DNA from: JAGVSR01 sp033765145
GTDB taxonomy: Bacteria; Pseudomonadota; Alphaproteobacteria; Rhizobiales; Hyphomicrobiaceae
Length of the DNA stretch: 64,000 nucleotides
Reading direction: 5' to 3'
NCBI GenBank assembly: GCA_033765145.1
Contig: JANRIH010000032.1
Location: 280,658 to 344,657, forward strand
The notes beneath the pieces are model-generated. The model made no database searches. It had not been told where the DNA came from and saw nothing but the letters and a program-made list of their open reading frames with translations. Below, piece by piece: positions 16,937-24,338 of this stretch (the first letter of the stretch is position 1; the number at the start of each line of letters is the position of its first letter). The position numbers were made by a program, and so were the translations under genes.

Positions 16937-17476
16937 ATGACGTCGCCCCTCGATTGGAGCCACGAGATCGCTGAAATCTCCGACGCCGGATTGCGCGTGG
17001 TGCGGACGGCGACGCCGGCGGAACGTGCGGCACTTGCCGCGGCGCTAGCGCTGCCGTCGATCGAGGCGCTCGAGGTCACTTACCGGATCGAGCCCGATCG
17101 GCATCATCTCTACCGCATGACGGGTCGGCTCCGTGCTGATCTCACCCAGACCTGTGTCGTCAGCCTCGAGCCCGTCGCGGCCGTCGTCGAGGAAGAGATC
17201 GACGTCGTCTTCGTCGACCAGCGTTCCGACACGGACGATGAAGCCTCGGACGCGGAAGAGGCCGACCGCGAAATCCTGTCCGGTCCCGACGAGGAACTCA
17301 TCGAGAATGGCCGGTTCCATGTAGGGCAGATCGTCTACGAGGTCCTGTCGGCGGGTCTCGACCCCTATCCCCGCAAGGCCGGCGCGGAATTCGACTGGAC
17401 GGACGCGAAGGCCGCCGCGGAGAGCGCCGCCAGCAATCCGTTCGCCGTCCTGAAATCCCTGAAACGCGGGGATTAA
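16937..17476 (+). CDS. YceD/DUF177 family protein
   Basis: Product of 179 residues. The ATG at 16937 (MTSPLDWSHEI) is chosen because the DUF177 domain starts there and upstream residues belong to the shadow of the chaperone gene. The central TGRLRADLTQTCVVSLEPV is the family hallmark (a single cysteine in a TC.V.L.P strand). An acidic stretch and DPYPRKAGAEFDW follow. E. coli YceD takes part in 23S rRNA metabolism, and here the gene precedes plsX as usual. The rpmF gene often found between them is absent. Confidence 0.88.
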   Translation: MTSPLDWSHEIAEISDAGLRVVRTATPAERAALAAALALPSIEALEVTYRIEPDRHHLYRMTGRLRADLTQTCVVSLEPVAAVVEEEIDVVFVDQRSDTDDEASDAEEADREILSGPDEELIENGRFHVGQIVYEVLSAGLDPYPRKAGAEFDWTDAKAAAESAASNPFAVLKSLKRGD

Positions 17477-17680
17477 ACGCGTCTCACGCCGAAAGTGCCG
17501 ATCGGAAATTCCGAATGCGATGCGGTCTCTGCGCCACACCGGCCCAGGGGAGAGTGCCCCTCGCGACGAAAATCCCATTGTGCGGCGCATTGAGAACGAT
17601 ATGTTCCGCGCGGAGCGCCCCCGGATGACGTTTCCGGTGGACCGCGAAGCCCGGCAGCAATCGCGAACGACATCTGAGAC

Positions 17681-18724
17681 ATGGTTGAACCGAGAACTTT
17701 GGCGCTCGACGCCATGGGTGGCGACCATGGACCATCCGTCGTCATCCCCGGCGCCGCGATATCGCTCGTGCGCCACCCCGAACTGTCGTTCATCTTCTTC
17801 GGCAACGGCGCGAAGATCGAAGCCGAACTCGCAGCCCACCCCGCATTGAAAGCCCGCGCGCGCGTAGTCCACACCGATCTCGCCGTATCCATGCACGACA
17901 AGCCGAGCCAGGCCATCCGCCGCGCGAAGGGTTCGAGCATGTGGATGGCTTTGGAAGCGGTCGAAAAGGGCGATGCCCATGCCGCGATCTCGGCCGGCAA
18001 TACCGGCGCGCTGATGGCCCTCTCCCGCCTCATCCTGAGGCCCATGCCGGGCATCGAGCGTCCTGCGATCGCGGCACTCTGGCCGACGGTCAGGTCCGAA
18101 TGCATCGTGCTCGACGTCGGCGCCAATATCGGAGCGACCGCCCGGCAGTTGTCTGATTTCGCGCTGATGGGCGCGGCCATGGCGCGCGCGCTGTTCCACG
18201 TCGAGCGACCGAGCGTTGGCCTCCTCAACGTCGGCGTCGAGGAGATCAAGGGCGGCGAAGAAGTCAAGGAAGCCCACCAGATCTTGAAATCGTCGGCCCT
18301 GCCCCTCGACTATCGCGGATACATCGAAGGCGACGAGATCGGCCAAGGCAAGGTAGATGTCGTCGTGGTCGAAGGCTTTGCCGGCAATATCGCGCTGAAG
18401 ACGGCCGAAGGAACCGCCAAGCAGATCGGCCAGTATTTGAAGGACGCGATGACGCGTACGCTTATCTCCCGTGTCGGTGCCTACCTGGCGAAGGGCGGCT
18501 TCAAGGTGCTGAAACACAAGATGGACCCGCGCCGCGTCAACGGTGGAACCTTTCTAGGCCTCAACGGGATAGCGGTGAAAAGCCACGGCGGCGCGGACGC
18601 CCTCGGCTTTGCGAGCGCCGTCGATCTCGGCTACGAGATGGCCGAGAGCGGACTTCTCGTGCGTCTCGGGAGTGACCTGGACGCCTTCCATCACACGTTG
18701 ACCAGGGCCGCGTCGGGCTCATAA
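17681..18724 (+). CDS. plsX: phosphate acyltransferase PlsX
   Basis: Makes acyl-phosphate from acyl-ACP and phosphate for phospholipid synthesis, as a peripheral membrane enzyme. The 347-residue protein has LALDAMGGDHGPSVVIPGA at residues 5-23, AISAGNTGALMALSRLIL, RPAIAALWPT, VLDVGANIGA, GLLNVGVEEIKG and GFAGNIALKTAEG, the full run of PlsX motifs. Length is normal. fabH follows after 94 bases, joining acyl transfer and fatty-acid initiation in one transcription unit. Confidence 0.96.
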   Translation: MVEPRTLALDAMGGDHGPSVVIPGAAISLVRHPELSFIFFGNGAKIEAELAAHPALKARARVVHTDLAVSMHDKPSQAIRRAKGSSMWMALEAVEKGDAHAAISAGNTGALMALSRLILRPMPGIERPAIAALWPTVRSECIVLDVGANIGATARQLSDFALMGAAMARALFHVERPSVGLLNVGVEEIKGGEEVKEAHQILKSSALPLDYRGYIEGDEIGQGKVDVVVVEGFAGNIALKTAEGTAKQIGQYLKDAMTRTLISRVGAYLAKGGFKVLKHKMDPRRVNGGTFLGLNGIAVKSHGGADALGFASAVDLGYEMAESGLLVRLGSDLDAFHHTLTRAASGS

Positions 18725-18765
18725 GAGCTTCGCGCCTGAAATCGCGTCATCTGCGCCCGCGTCCG

Positions 18766-18787
18766 CGACGAGCGACTAGCCTCGTCG
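18766..18787. repeat. hairpin between plsX and fabH
   Basis: A 7-bp perfect inverted repeat (CGACGAG/CTCGTCG) with an 8-base loop in the short plsX-fabH gap, without a T-run. It may tune the ratio of the two transcripts, but this is not testable from the sequence alone. Confidence 0.35.
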
Positions 18788-18818
18788 GGTCGCCGAGGCG
18801 GAACTTGAGAGGCCTATC

Positions 18819-19796
18819 GTGGCAGTTATTCGCTCGGTCGTTCGCGGCGTCGGTGCTCATCTGCCGAAGCGCGTCATGACGAACGACGACATGTCGAAGA
18901 TCGTCGACACGACCGACGAATGGATCATCGAGCGTGCCGGTATCCGCCAGCGCCACATCGCGGGCGACGACGAACTGACTTCCGACCTCGGCATTGCGGC
19001 TGCGCGTCAGGCCCTCGTCCGCGCCGGCATCGACCCCATCGACGTCGACCTCGTGATCTGCGCGACGGCGACGCCCGATCGCACGTTCCCCGCGACCGCC
19101 GTCCGCATCCAGCATGGTCTCGGCGTCACGAAAGGCGCCGCGTTCGATGTCCAGGCGGTCTGCTCGGGCTTCGTCTATGCGATGACGATCGCCGACAACT
19201 TCCTGCGCACGGGCCAGTTCAATCGGGCCGTCGTCATCGGCGCGGAAACATTCTCGCGTATCCTCGACTGGACCGACCGTTCGACGTGCGTGCTGTTCGG
19301 CGACGGCGCCGGCGCCGTCGTTCTCGAGGCCCAACCCGGCCACGGCACGCGCGAAGAACGCGGCATTCTCTCGACCCGCATCCGGTCCGACGGACGCTAC
19401 GAGGATCTGCTCTATGTCGACGGCGGACCCGGCTCCACGAAGACGGTCGGACACTTGCGCATGAACGGGCGCGAGGTTTTCCGGCACGCCATCCAGAAGA
19501 TCTCGGGCGTCATCGAGGAGACGCTGGTCGCCGCCGGCTACGCCGCCGACGAAATCGATCTTTTCGTTCCCCATCAAGCCAACGCGCGCATTCTCGACGG
19601 GATCGCAAAGAAGCTCGGAGTCGCGCCTGAAAAGATCATGATGACCCTCTCCCGCCACGGCAACACGTCCGCGGCATCGATCCCGCTCGCCTTGAACGCG
19701 GCCGTCGAGGAACACCGCGTCAAGGAGGGCAGCCTCGTGCTCATGGAAGCCATGGGCGGCGGATTTACCTGGGGCGCCGTACTGGTCCGTTGGTAA
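18819..19796 (+). CDS. fabH: beta-ketoacyl-ACP synthase III
   Basis: Condenses acetyl-CoA with malonyl-ACP to start fatty-acid synthesis. The 325-residue protein carries the Cys-His-Asn triad: Cys115 in FDVQAVCSGFVYAM, His252 in FVPHQANARI, and Asn282 in RHGNTSAASIPLAL. The start is a GTG at 18819 with GAGAGG about five bases before it. It keeps the conserved plsX-fabH-ihfA order. Confidence 0.96.
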   Translation: MAVIRSVVRGVGAHLPKRVMTNDDMSKIVDTTDEWIIERAGIRQRHIAGDDELTSDLGIAAARQALVRAGIDPIDVDLVICATATPDRTFPATAVRIQHGLGVTKGAAFDVQAVCSGFVYAMTIADNFLRTGQFNRAVVIGAETFSRILDWTDRSTCVLFGDGAGAVVLEAQPGHGTREERGILSTRIRSDGRYEDLLYVDGGPGSTKTVGHLRMNGREVFRHAIQKISGVIEETLVAAGYAADEIDLFVPHQANARILDGIAKKLGVAPEKIMMTLSRHGNTSAASIPLALNAAVEEHRVKEGSLVLMEAMGGGFTWGAVLVRW

Positions 19797-19959
19797 CCTA
19801 ACTTGGCGAAATTGCTGCGCTGCACCGCAGGCGTTGGCATTAAGTGTGTGTTTTCAGCGGGTTGGGCCAGCGCACTCGTTGACCTTGGGCGGCACTCCAG
19901 CTAGCATTTGTCCCGATACGCAAAAATGACAAGAACCGCTGCGCCGCGGAGGATATGCC

Positions 19960-20277
19960 ATGACGGGGAAAACGCTGACACGGGCGGATCTGGCGGAAGC
20001 CGTCGTCCGTAAGGTGGGATTGCCAAGAAACGAGAGCCAGGAACTTGTGGAACTCGTTCTGAGCGAAATTTCGGAAAGCCTCGCGCGCGGCGAGGGCGTC
20101 AAGCTGTCCTCGTTCGGATCGTTCGGCATCCGTCAGAAGGGCCAGCGCGTGGGCCGCAATCCGAAGACCGGTGAAGAAGTTCCGATCACGCCGCGGCGCG
20201 TTCTCATCTTCCGTCCGAGCAACATCATGAAAGACCGCATCAATGCGGGCCGTCAGCGCCGCAAGGCTGCGGAATAG
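19960..20277 (+). CDS. ihfA: integration host factor alpha subunit
   Basis: Small basic DNA-bending protein of the HU/IHF family, 105 residues. It has LTRADLAEAVVRKVGLPRNES, then GEGVKLSSFGSFGIRQKGQRVGRNPKTGEEVPI (arm with the DNA-intercalating proline in RNPKTG), then RVLIFRPSN. Its heterodimer partner IhfB would be elsewhere. Position between fabH and the MerR gene is the standard alphaproteobacterial layout, supporting IhfA over HU. Confidence 0.95.
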   Translation: MTGKTLTRADLAEAVVRKVGLPRNESQELVELVLSEISESLARGEGVKLSSFGSFGIRQKGQRVGRNPKTGEEVPITPRRVLIFRPSNIMKDRINAGRQRRKAAE

Positions 20278-20313
20278 GCGCGGGGTCGTCGCGGCACATC
20301 ATCGCTCAAGCGC

Positions 20314-20333
20314 AGTTTTTTCACTGAAAAACT
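20314..20333 (+). repeat. AT-rich hairpin after ihfA
   Basis: A 7-bp stem (AGTTTTT/AAAAACT) with a 6-base loop, 37 bases after the ihfA stop. An overlapping second pairing (TCACT/AGTGA, 20321-20339) is possible. It could be a weak terminator for ihfA or an operator ahead of the MerR gene. Confidence 0.4.
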
Positions 20334-20450
20334 AAGTGATTTCGCGCCTTTTTCGAGCGACGGTCTCGCGCGCGCCAACTATGATGATCATCCCCGCGCA
20401 TGCGATCGAGCGATGACGCGGGTGATCGCAACTGACGCGAGGGCCTGCTC

Positions 20451-21041
20451 ATGTCGAAAGCCGCCGAGGCGTTCCGCACCATCAGTGAAGTGGCCGACGA
20501 TCTCGACGTGCCGAAGCACGTTCTGCGCTTTTGGGAAGCGAAATTCCCGCAGATCCGCCCGATGAAGCGCGGCGGCGGCCGGCGCTACTACCGCCCCGAG
20601 GACATGGAACTCTTGCGCGGCATCCGCCATCTGCTCCACGCCGAGGGCTACACCATAAAAGGCGTGCAGAAGATCCTGCGGGAGCACGGCGTCGATCACG
20701 TCAAGGCCCATGCGGAACGTGCGCTGCCTCAGGCAAAAACCCGAGGACGCCGGACCGAGCCGGTCACGCCATCAACCGTCAAGCGCGATGCTGCGGCGCA
20801 CAAGGAAATGCCGGAATCGGCCAGTGGATTGTCGGCGCAACACGGCCCCGTGCCTGCGGATGGGAAAGGTCGCGACGCGCGCCGCCCCTCCCCCGGACCG
20901 TCCCTCTCCGCGAGGGGTGCCATCGAAGCCGCGATCGTGGAACTCCGCGCGCTCCGCAAGGCCCTCACGAGCGAACCGGCGGGTGCGAAGTCTGAGAAGC
21001 ACCCCGCAGTGCCAGCCCGCGCCCGCACGGCACGCGCTTGA
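20451..21041 (+). CDS. MerR-family transcriptional regulator
   Basis: Product of 196 residues. The N-terminal winged-helix (residues 10-80) has ISEVADDLDVPKHVLRFWEAKF and GGGRRYYRPEDMELLRGI, then a helical segment HAEGYTIKGVQKIL. This MerR type always follows ihfA in alphaproteobacteria, and its target is unknown. The C-terminal half is low-complexity and basic. It contains in frame a palindrome-like GC-rich stretch (20901-20918) resembling one found at 61701-61721. The end overlaps the start of the next gene. Confidence 0.9.
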   Translation: MSKAAEAFRTISEVADDLDVPKHVLRFWEAKFPQIRPMKRGGGRRYYRPEDMELLRGIRHLLHAEGYTIKGVQKILREHGVDHVKAHAERALPQAKTRGRRTEPVTPSTVKRDAAAHKEMPESASGLSAQHGPVPADGKGRDARRPSPGPSLSARGAIEAAIVELRALRKALTSEPAGAKSEKHPAVPARARTARA

Positions 21042-21826
21042 ACGAACGAGCGGCGGCACCGGAAACCGGCCACGAACCCATTCGGCCCGCGACCGAGGTC
21101 TGGTTCGCCGATCTCGACGCCGCGGCCCCCGCCCTTGCCGAACTCGATCGGCGAGCGGCCCTTGTTGATCAGCGGGAATGTGCCACTCTTACCAGTGAGT
21201 ACGGCGCCACATCCACGCGAAAACTGGCGGCCCGCCGTGCGCTACGGTTCGCAATCCACGTCCAATTCGGTGAGAGCTTCCGCGCCCGGCCCATCGTGCT
21301 AGGTCCCCGCGGAAAGCCCGCGATCGATGGCCTTCCCGGTGATTTCAGCCTTTCACATTCCGGCCGATGGCTCCTGATCGCGACGACGCGCGCACCACGC
21401 ATCGGCGTCGATCTCGAAGCCGAACGCCCATCAGCGCGTCCGGTCTCTATGAGCCGCGCGCGTCAGGACGCGATCGTAGCCGCGGCCCGTCTCGTTGCGA
21501 CTGAGCCTCCTGCCATCACGGACTTCTTCGTGGCCTGGGTCCATCTCGAAGCGGTCGCGAAAGCGACCGGACTCGGCATCGGCCCGACGCTCTCGGCACT
21601 CGGCGTGCGTGGTCGTGTTCCGTCGGCCGTGCCGCCTCCCGAGGGCTGGCCCCGCGCCGCGACGCTCGACCTCGGCGCGCTCGAACCTCGGCCCGTTGCC
21701 GGTTTGCGGGCAGCGATCGCAGGGAATGCCGCCGTCACGGATGGCCCGCTCGTGATCCGCCGGCTCCCGGACACCGCCGCCGACCTGGAACGGCTGCTGG
21801 CGTCGTCGCGCGTGGCCGCCGGGTAG
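21038..21826 (+). CDS. 4'-phosphopantetheinyl transferase superfamily protein
   Basis: Product of 262 residues from a TTG start whose bases overlap the upstream TGA (TTGA), so translation is coupled to the MerR gene. Transfers phosphopantetheine from CoA to a carrier protein. Sfp-type motifs are visible: GPRGKPAI (about 89-96), FSLSHSGRWLLIATT (about 103-117), IGVDLEAER with the Mg-binding Asp125/Glu127, and WVHLEAVAK at 167-175. The last motif normally reads W.xKE..xK. Here Leu170 stands where Lys is usual, but Glu171 and Lys175 remain. It could prime a carrier protein other than the standard AcpP. Confidence 0.8.
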   Translation: MNERAAAPETGHEPIRPATEVWFADLDAAAPALAELDRRAALVDQRECATLTSEYGATSTRKLAARRALRFAIHVQFGESFRARPIVLGPRGKPAIDGLPGDFSLSHSGRWLLIATTRAPRIGVDLEAERPSARPVSMSRARQDAIVAAARLVATEPPAITDFFVAWVHLEAVAKATGLGIGPTLSALGVRGRVPSAVPPPEGWPRAATLDLGALEPRPVAGLRAAIAGNAAVTDGPLVIRRLPDTAADLERLLASSRVAAG

Positions 21827-22393
21827 TCGAAGGCCAGTGGTGGAGGGCCCACATTGGAATGGCGGAAGTGGAAGGGAAAGCGCGCTGTTGGCGAAATCGG
21901 AAATCTAGATCCCGATCGCTTCGGACCCGATCAATCCGAAGCGTCGATCGTCGGTCGAAAAAAAGGCTGGAACGCGTCACCGGTTCCATCAAAAAAAGTT
22001 GACGCGTTCTCGGTCCACCACGCGACGAAAGGCACCACGCTTCTTTGCGGATCCGAGGAGAGGCGATTTTGCGGGACACCCGAACCGTTGCCGATCTTGC
22101 CCGAGCTTGGACTGTCGATGCGTCTGCGGGCGAGGGGCTCATGCGAGGGGCTTGCGCGAATGTCCGGCGCGTGTCTGACACCGGTGTCAGAAACCGGTAC
22201 CGATCGCCAGTCTCAGAAGCGGGTTCCGAGTACGGTGTCAGACACACGTGAAAGACACGGGCTCCCGCTGCCGTGTCAGACGCCGGAACGCGAGAAACCC
22301 GCCCCTGGCGCCGGAAACCTCACGGCCACAGGCCCTTCCCCCAGCCAATCCGCCGTTGACCTGCCGCCAAGGACGGTGCATGAGAAGCCCCTT
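21827..22393. other. long intergenic region upstream of tRNA-Pro
   Basis: About 570 bases without a convincing gene between the phosphopantetheinyl transferase and the tRNA. The right part (22172-22281) holds a cluster of GTGTCAGA-type motifs, listed separately. The left part shows nothing I can name, apart from a short A-rich stretch near 21960-22000. Confidence 0.5.
22172..22281. repeat. cluster of GTGTCAGA/TCTGACAC repeats
   Basis: Four copies of one core occur in 110 bases: TGTCTGACACCGG inverted at 22172-22184, directly abutting CGGTGTCAGA at 22182-22191, CGGTGTCAGAC at 22234-22244, and CGTGTCAGACG at 22272-22282. The first two form an inverted pair, like a REP/BIME unit. Motifs of this kind occur in families of extragenic palindromes tied to REP-associated transposases, but no such transposase gene is in the window. 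Confidence 0.6.
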
Positions 22394-22471
22394 CGGAGCG
22401 TAGCGCAGCCTGGTTAGCGCACCAGTCTGGGGGACTGGGGGTCGGAGGTTCAAATCCTCTCGCTCCGACCA
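22394..22471 (+). tRNA. tRNA-Pro (anticodon GGG)
   Basis: A full cloverleaf can be drawn. The acceptor stem CGGAGCG pairs with CGCTCCG at 22461-22467. The D arm has AGCCTGGTTAGCGC. The anticodon stem CCAGT/ACTGG has loop CTGGGGG, with anticodon GGG at 22429-22431. The T arm is GGAGG TTCAAAT CCTCT. The CCA end is encoded (22469-22471). It reads CCC (and CCU) proline codons. Confidence 0.96.
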
Positions 22472-22766
22472 ATTTCTCTTTTTCCAACTCCAAGCGCGCT
22501 CTGGGCCGACCGTGGGCATTGAGAGCGTTTGCCGCCGGACCACCCTCGGCGCGCTGAGCGGTCGTGTCCGCTCGGTTGAAGCGGACCACCCCCACCGTCG
22601 CCCTAAGACGTCTCCCGTGTCGCAATTTGGAAAGTCGGCGTCTCGCTCGTCGGGGCCCGCGCGCGGCGACGCTCTAAGCTCCGCCCCACGACATCGAACG
22701 CGGCCCCGGGCACGACGCGAAGCGACGCGACGCCCCGCCCATCCGGCCGCCACGCGGGGGCACCAC

Positions 22767-24020
22767 GTGAAAAAAGACTATTCGATCTGGTCGCTCCTGA
22801 AGCACGGTCTCTCCCACCATGAGGGCTGGGACCCGGCCTGGACGAGCCCGCCGCCCCAGAAGAGCTATGACGTCGTGATCGTCGGCGCGGGCGGGCACGG
22901 CCTCGCGACCGCCTACTATCTCGCCAAGGAACACGGCATAAAAAACATCGCCGTTCTCGAGAAGGGCTATCTCGGCGGCGGCAACACGGCGCGCAATACC
23001 ACGATCGTGCGCTCGAACTACCTCTGGGACGAAGCGGCCCTCCTCTACGAGCATTCGCTGAAACTCTGGGAAGGGCTGACGCAGGACTTGAATTTCAACG
23101 TGATGTTCAGCCAGCGCGGCGTCTTCAATCTCGGCCACACGCTGCAGGACATGCGCGACATCGAGCGGCGCGTGAACGCCAACAACCTGAACGGCATCGA
23201 CGCCCTCGTCCTCGATGCGCGCGAGGTGAAGGCCCGCATTCCCCTGATCGACATTTCGGCGAGCCGCCGATTCCCGATCCTCGGCGCGAGCTTCCAGCCT
23301 CGTGCGGGCGTGGCGCGCCATGATGCGGTCGCGTGGGGTTTCGCGCGCGCCGCGAGCCGGCACGGCGTCGACATCATCGAGAATTGCGAAGTCCGCGGCA
23401 TGGATATCGAAGGCGGCCGCATCAAGGGTCTCGAGACGAGCCGCGGCTACATCGGGGCCGAGCGCGTTGGTTGCGTCGCGGCCGGGCATTCGACAGTACT
23501 CGCGCGGATGGCCGGCATCCGCCTGCCGCTCGAAAGCCATCCGTTGCAGGCTTTCGTTTCGGAAAGCCTGAAGCCGGTGCTCGACACCGTCGTCATGTCG
23601 AATGCCGTCCACGGCTACTTGAGCCAGTCCGACAAGGGCGAACTCGTCATCGGCGCGGGCATCGATCATTACTTGAGCTACACGCAGCGCGGCAGTCCGC
23701 ACGTCATCACCCACACCGCCGCCGCGATCATCGAGATGTTCCCGATGTTCTCGCGCGTCCGCATGAACCGCCAGTGGGGCGGCATCGTCGACGTCGCGCC
23801 CGACGCCTGCCCGATCATCAGCAAGACCAAGGTAAAGGGTCTCTACTTCAATTGCGGCTGGGGGACGGGCGGCTTCAAGGCGACACCGGGCTCGGGCAAC
23901 GTTTTCGCCCACACGATCGCGATGGACGAGCCCCACCCGCTCAATCGCGCCTTCTCCATCGAGCGCTTCTCGACCGGACATCTGATCGACGAGCACGGCG
24001 CCGCTGGCGTCGCTCACTGA
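22767..24020 (+). CDS. soxB: sarcosine oxidase, beta subunit
   Basis: Flavoprotein subunit of heterotetrameric sarcosine oxidase, which converts sarcosine, O2 and tetrahydrofolate to glycine, H2O2 and methylene-THF. The 417-residue product starts at GTG 22767, giving VKKDYSIWSLLKHGLSHHEG as in other SoxB proteins. The FAD motif VVIVGAGGHGLATAYYLAK is at about residues 36-54. GGGNTARNTTIVRSNYL is the region near the covalent flavin and substrate site, and GWGTGGFKATPGSG ends the FAD domain. It begins the operon soxBDAG and sits 295 bases after tRNA-Pro. Confidence 0.95.
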   Translation: MKKDYSIWSLLKHGLSHHEGWDPAWTSPPPQKSYDVVIVGAGGHGLATAYYLAKEHGIKNIAVLEKGYLGGGNTARNTTIVRSNYLWDEAALLYEHSLKLWEGLTQDLNFNVMFSQRGVFNLGHTLQDMRDIERRVNANNLNGIDALVLDAREVKARIPLIDISASRRFPILGASFQPRAGVARHDAVAWGFARAASRHGVDIIENCEVRGMDIEGGRIKGLETSRGYIGAERVGCVAAGHSTVLARMAGIRLPLESHPLQAFVSESLKPVLDTVVMSNAVHGYLSQSDKGELVIGAGIDHYLSYTQRGSPHVITHTAAAIIEMFPMFSRVRMNRQWGGIVDVAPDACPIISKTKVKGLYFNCGWGTGGFKATPGSGNVFAHTIAMDEPHPLNRAFSIERFSTGHLIDEHGAAGVAH

Positions 24021-24038
24021 GCCGAGGAAAGATCAGAC

Positions 24039-24338
24039 ATGTTTCTTCTGAGATGCCCCCACTGCCAGGACGTCCGCGAGGAGGAGGAGTTCAGCTACGG
24101 CGGCGAAGCCTTCATCGCACGGCCGGCCGAGCCAGAGAAGCTGTCCGACGAAGCGTGGGGCGACTACCTCTTCATGCGCAAGAACCCCAAGGGCTGGCAC
24201 TGGGAGATGTGGGGACATTCCGCCGGTTGCCGGAAGTTCTTCGTCGTCAAGCGCAACACCGCGACCCATGCCATCGAAGGATCGTGGACGCTCGCGGACG
24301 GACGCAAGGCCTATGACGCGGAAGGGAGCGGCGCATGA
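24039..24338 (+). CDS. soxD: sarcosine oxidase, delta subunit
   Basis: Small subunit of 99 residues that binds one structural zinc. The ligands known from the enzyme are present: Cys6 and Cys9 in LLRCPHCQ, and His60 and Cys64 in GHSAGCRKFF. EEEFSYGG and GWHWEMWGHS are conserved in the family. Its ATGA overlaps the start of soxA (stop 24338, next start 24335). Confidence 0.96.
   Translation: MFLLRCPHCQDVREEEEFSYGGEAFIARPAEPEKLSDEAWGDYLFMRKNPKGWHWEMWGHSAGCRKFFVVKRNTATHAIEGSWTLADGRKAYDAEGSGA

Noticed and set aside
21854..22417. 187-codon frame in the gap before tRNA-Pro
   Set aside because: It runs into the tRNA and over the repeat cluster, and its composition is not protein-like.
22472..22766. 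Possible operator dyad (GTCCGCT...AGCGGAC) upstream of soxB
   Set aside because: A partial palindrome in GC-rich DNA. It does not clearly match a known GbdR site, so I did not call it.
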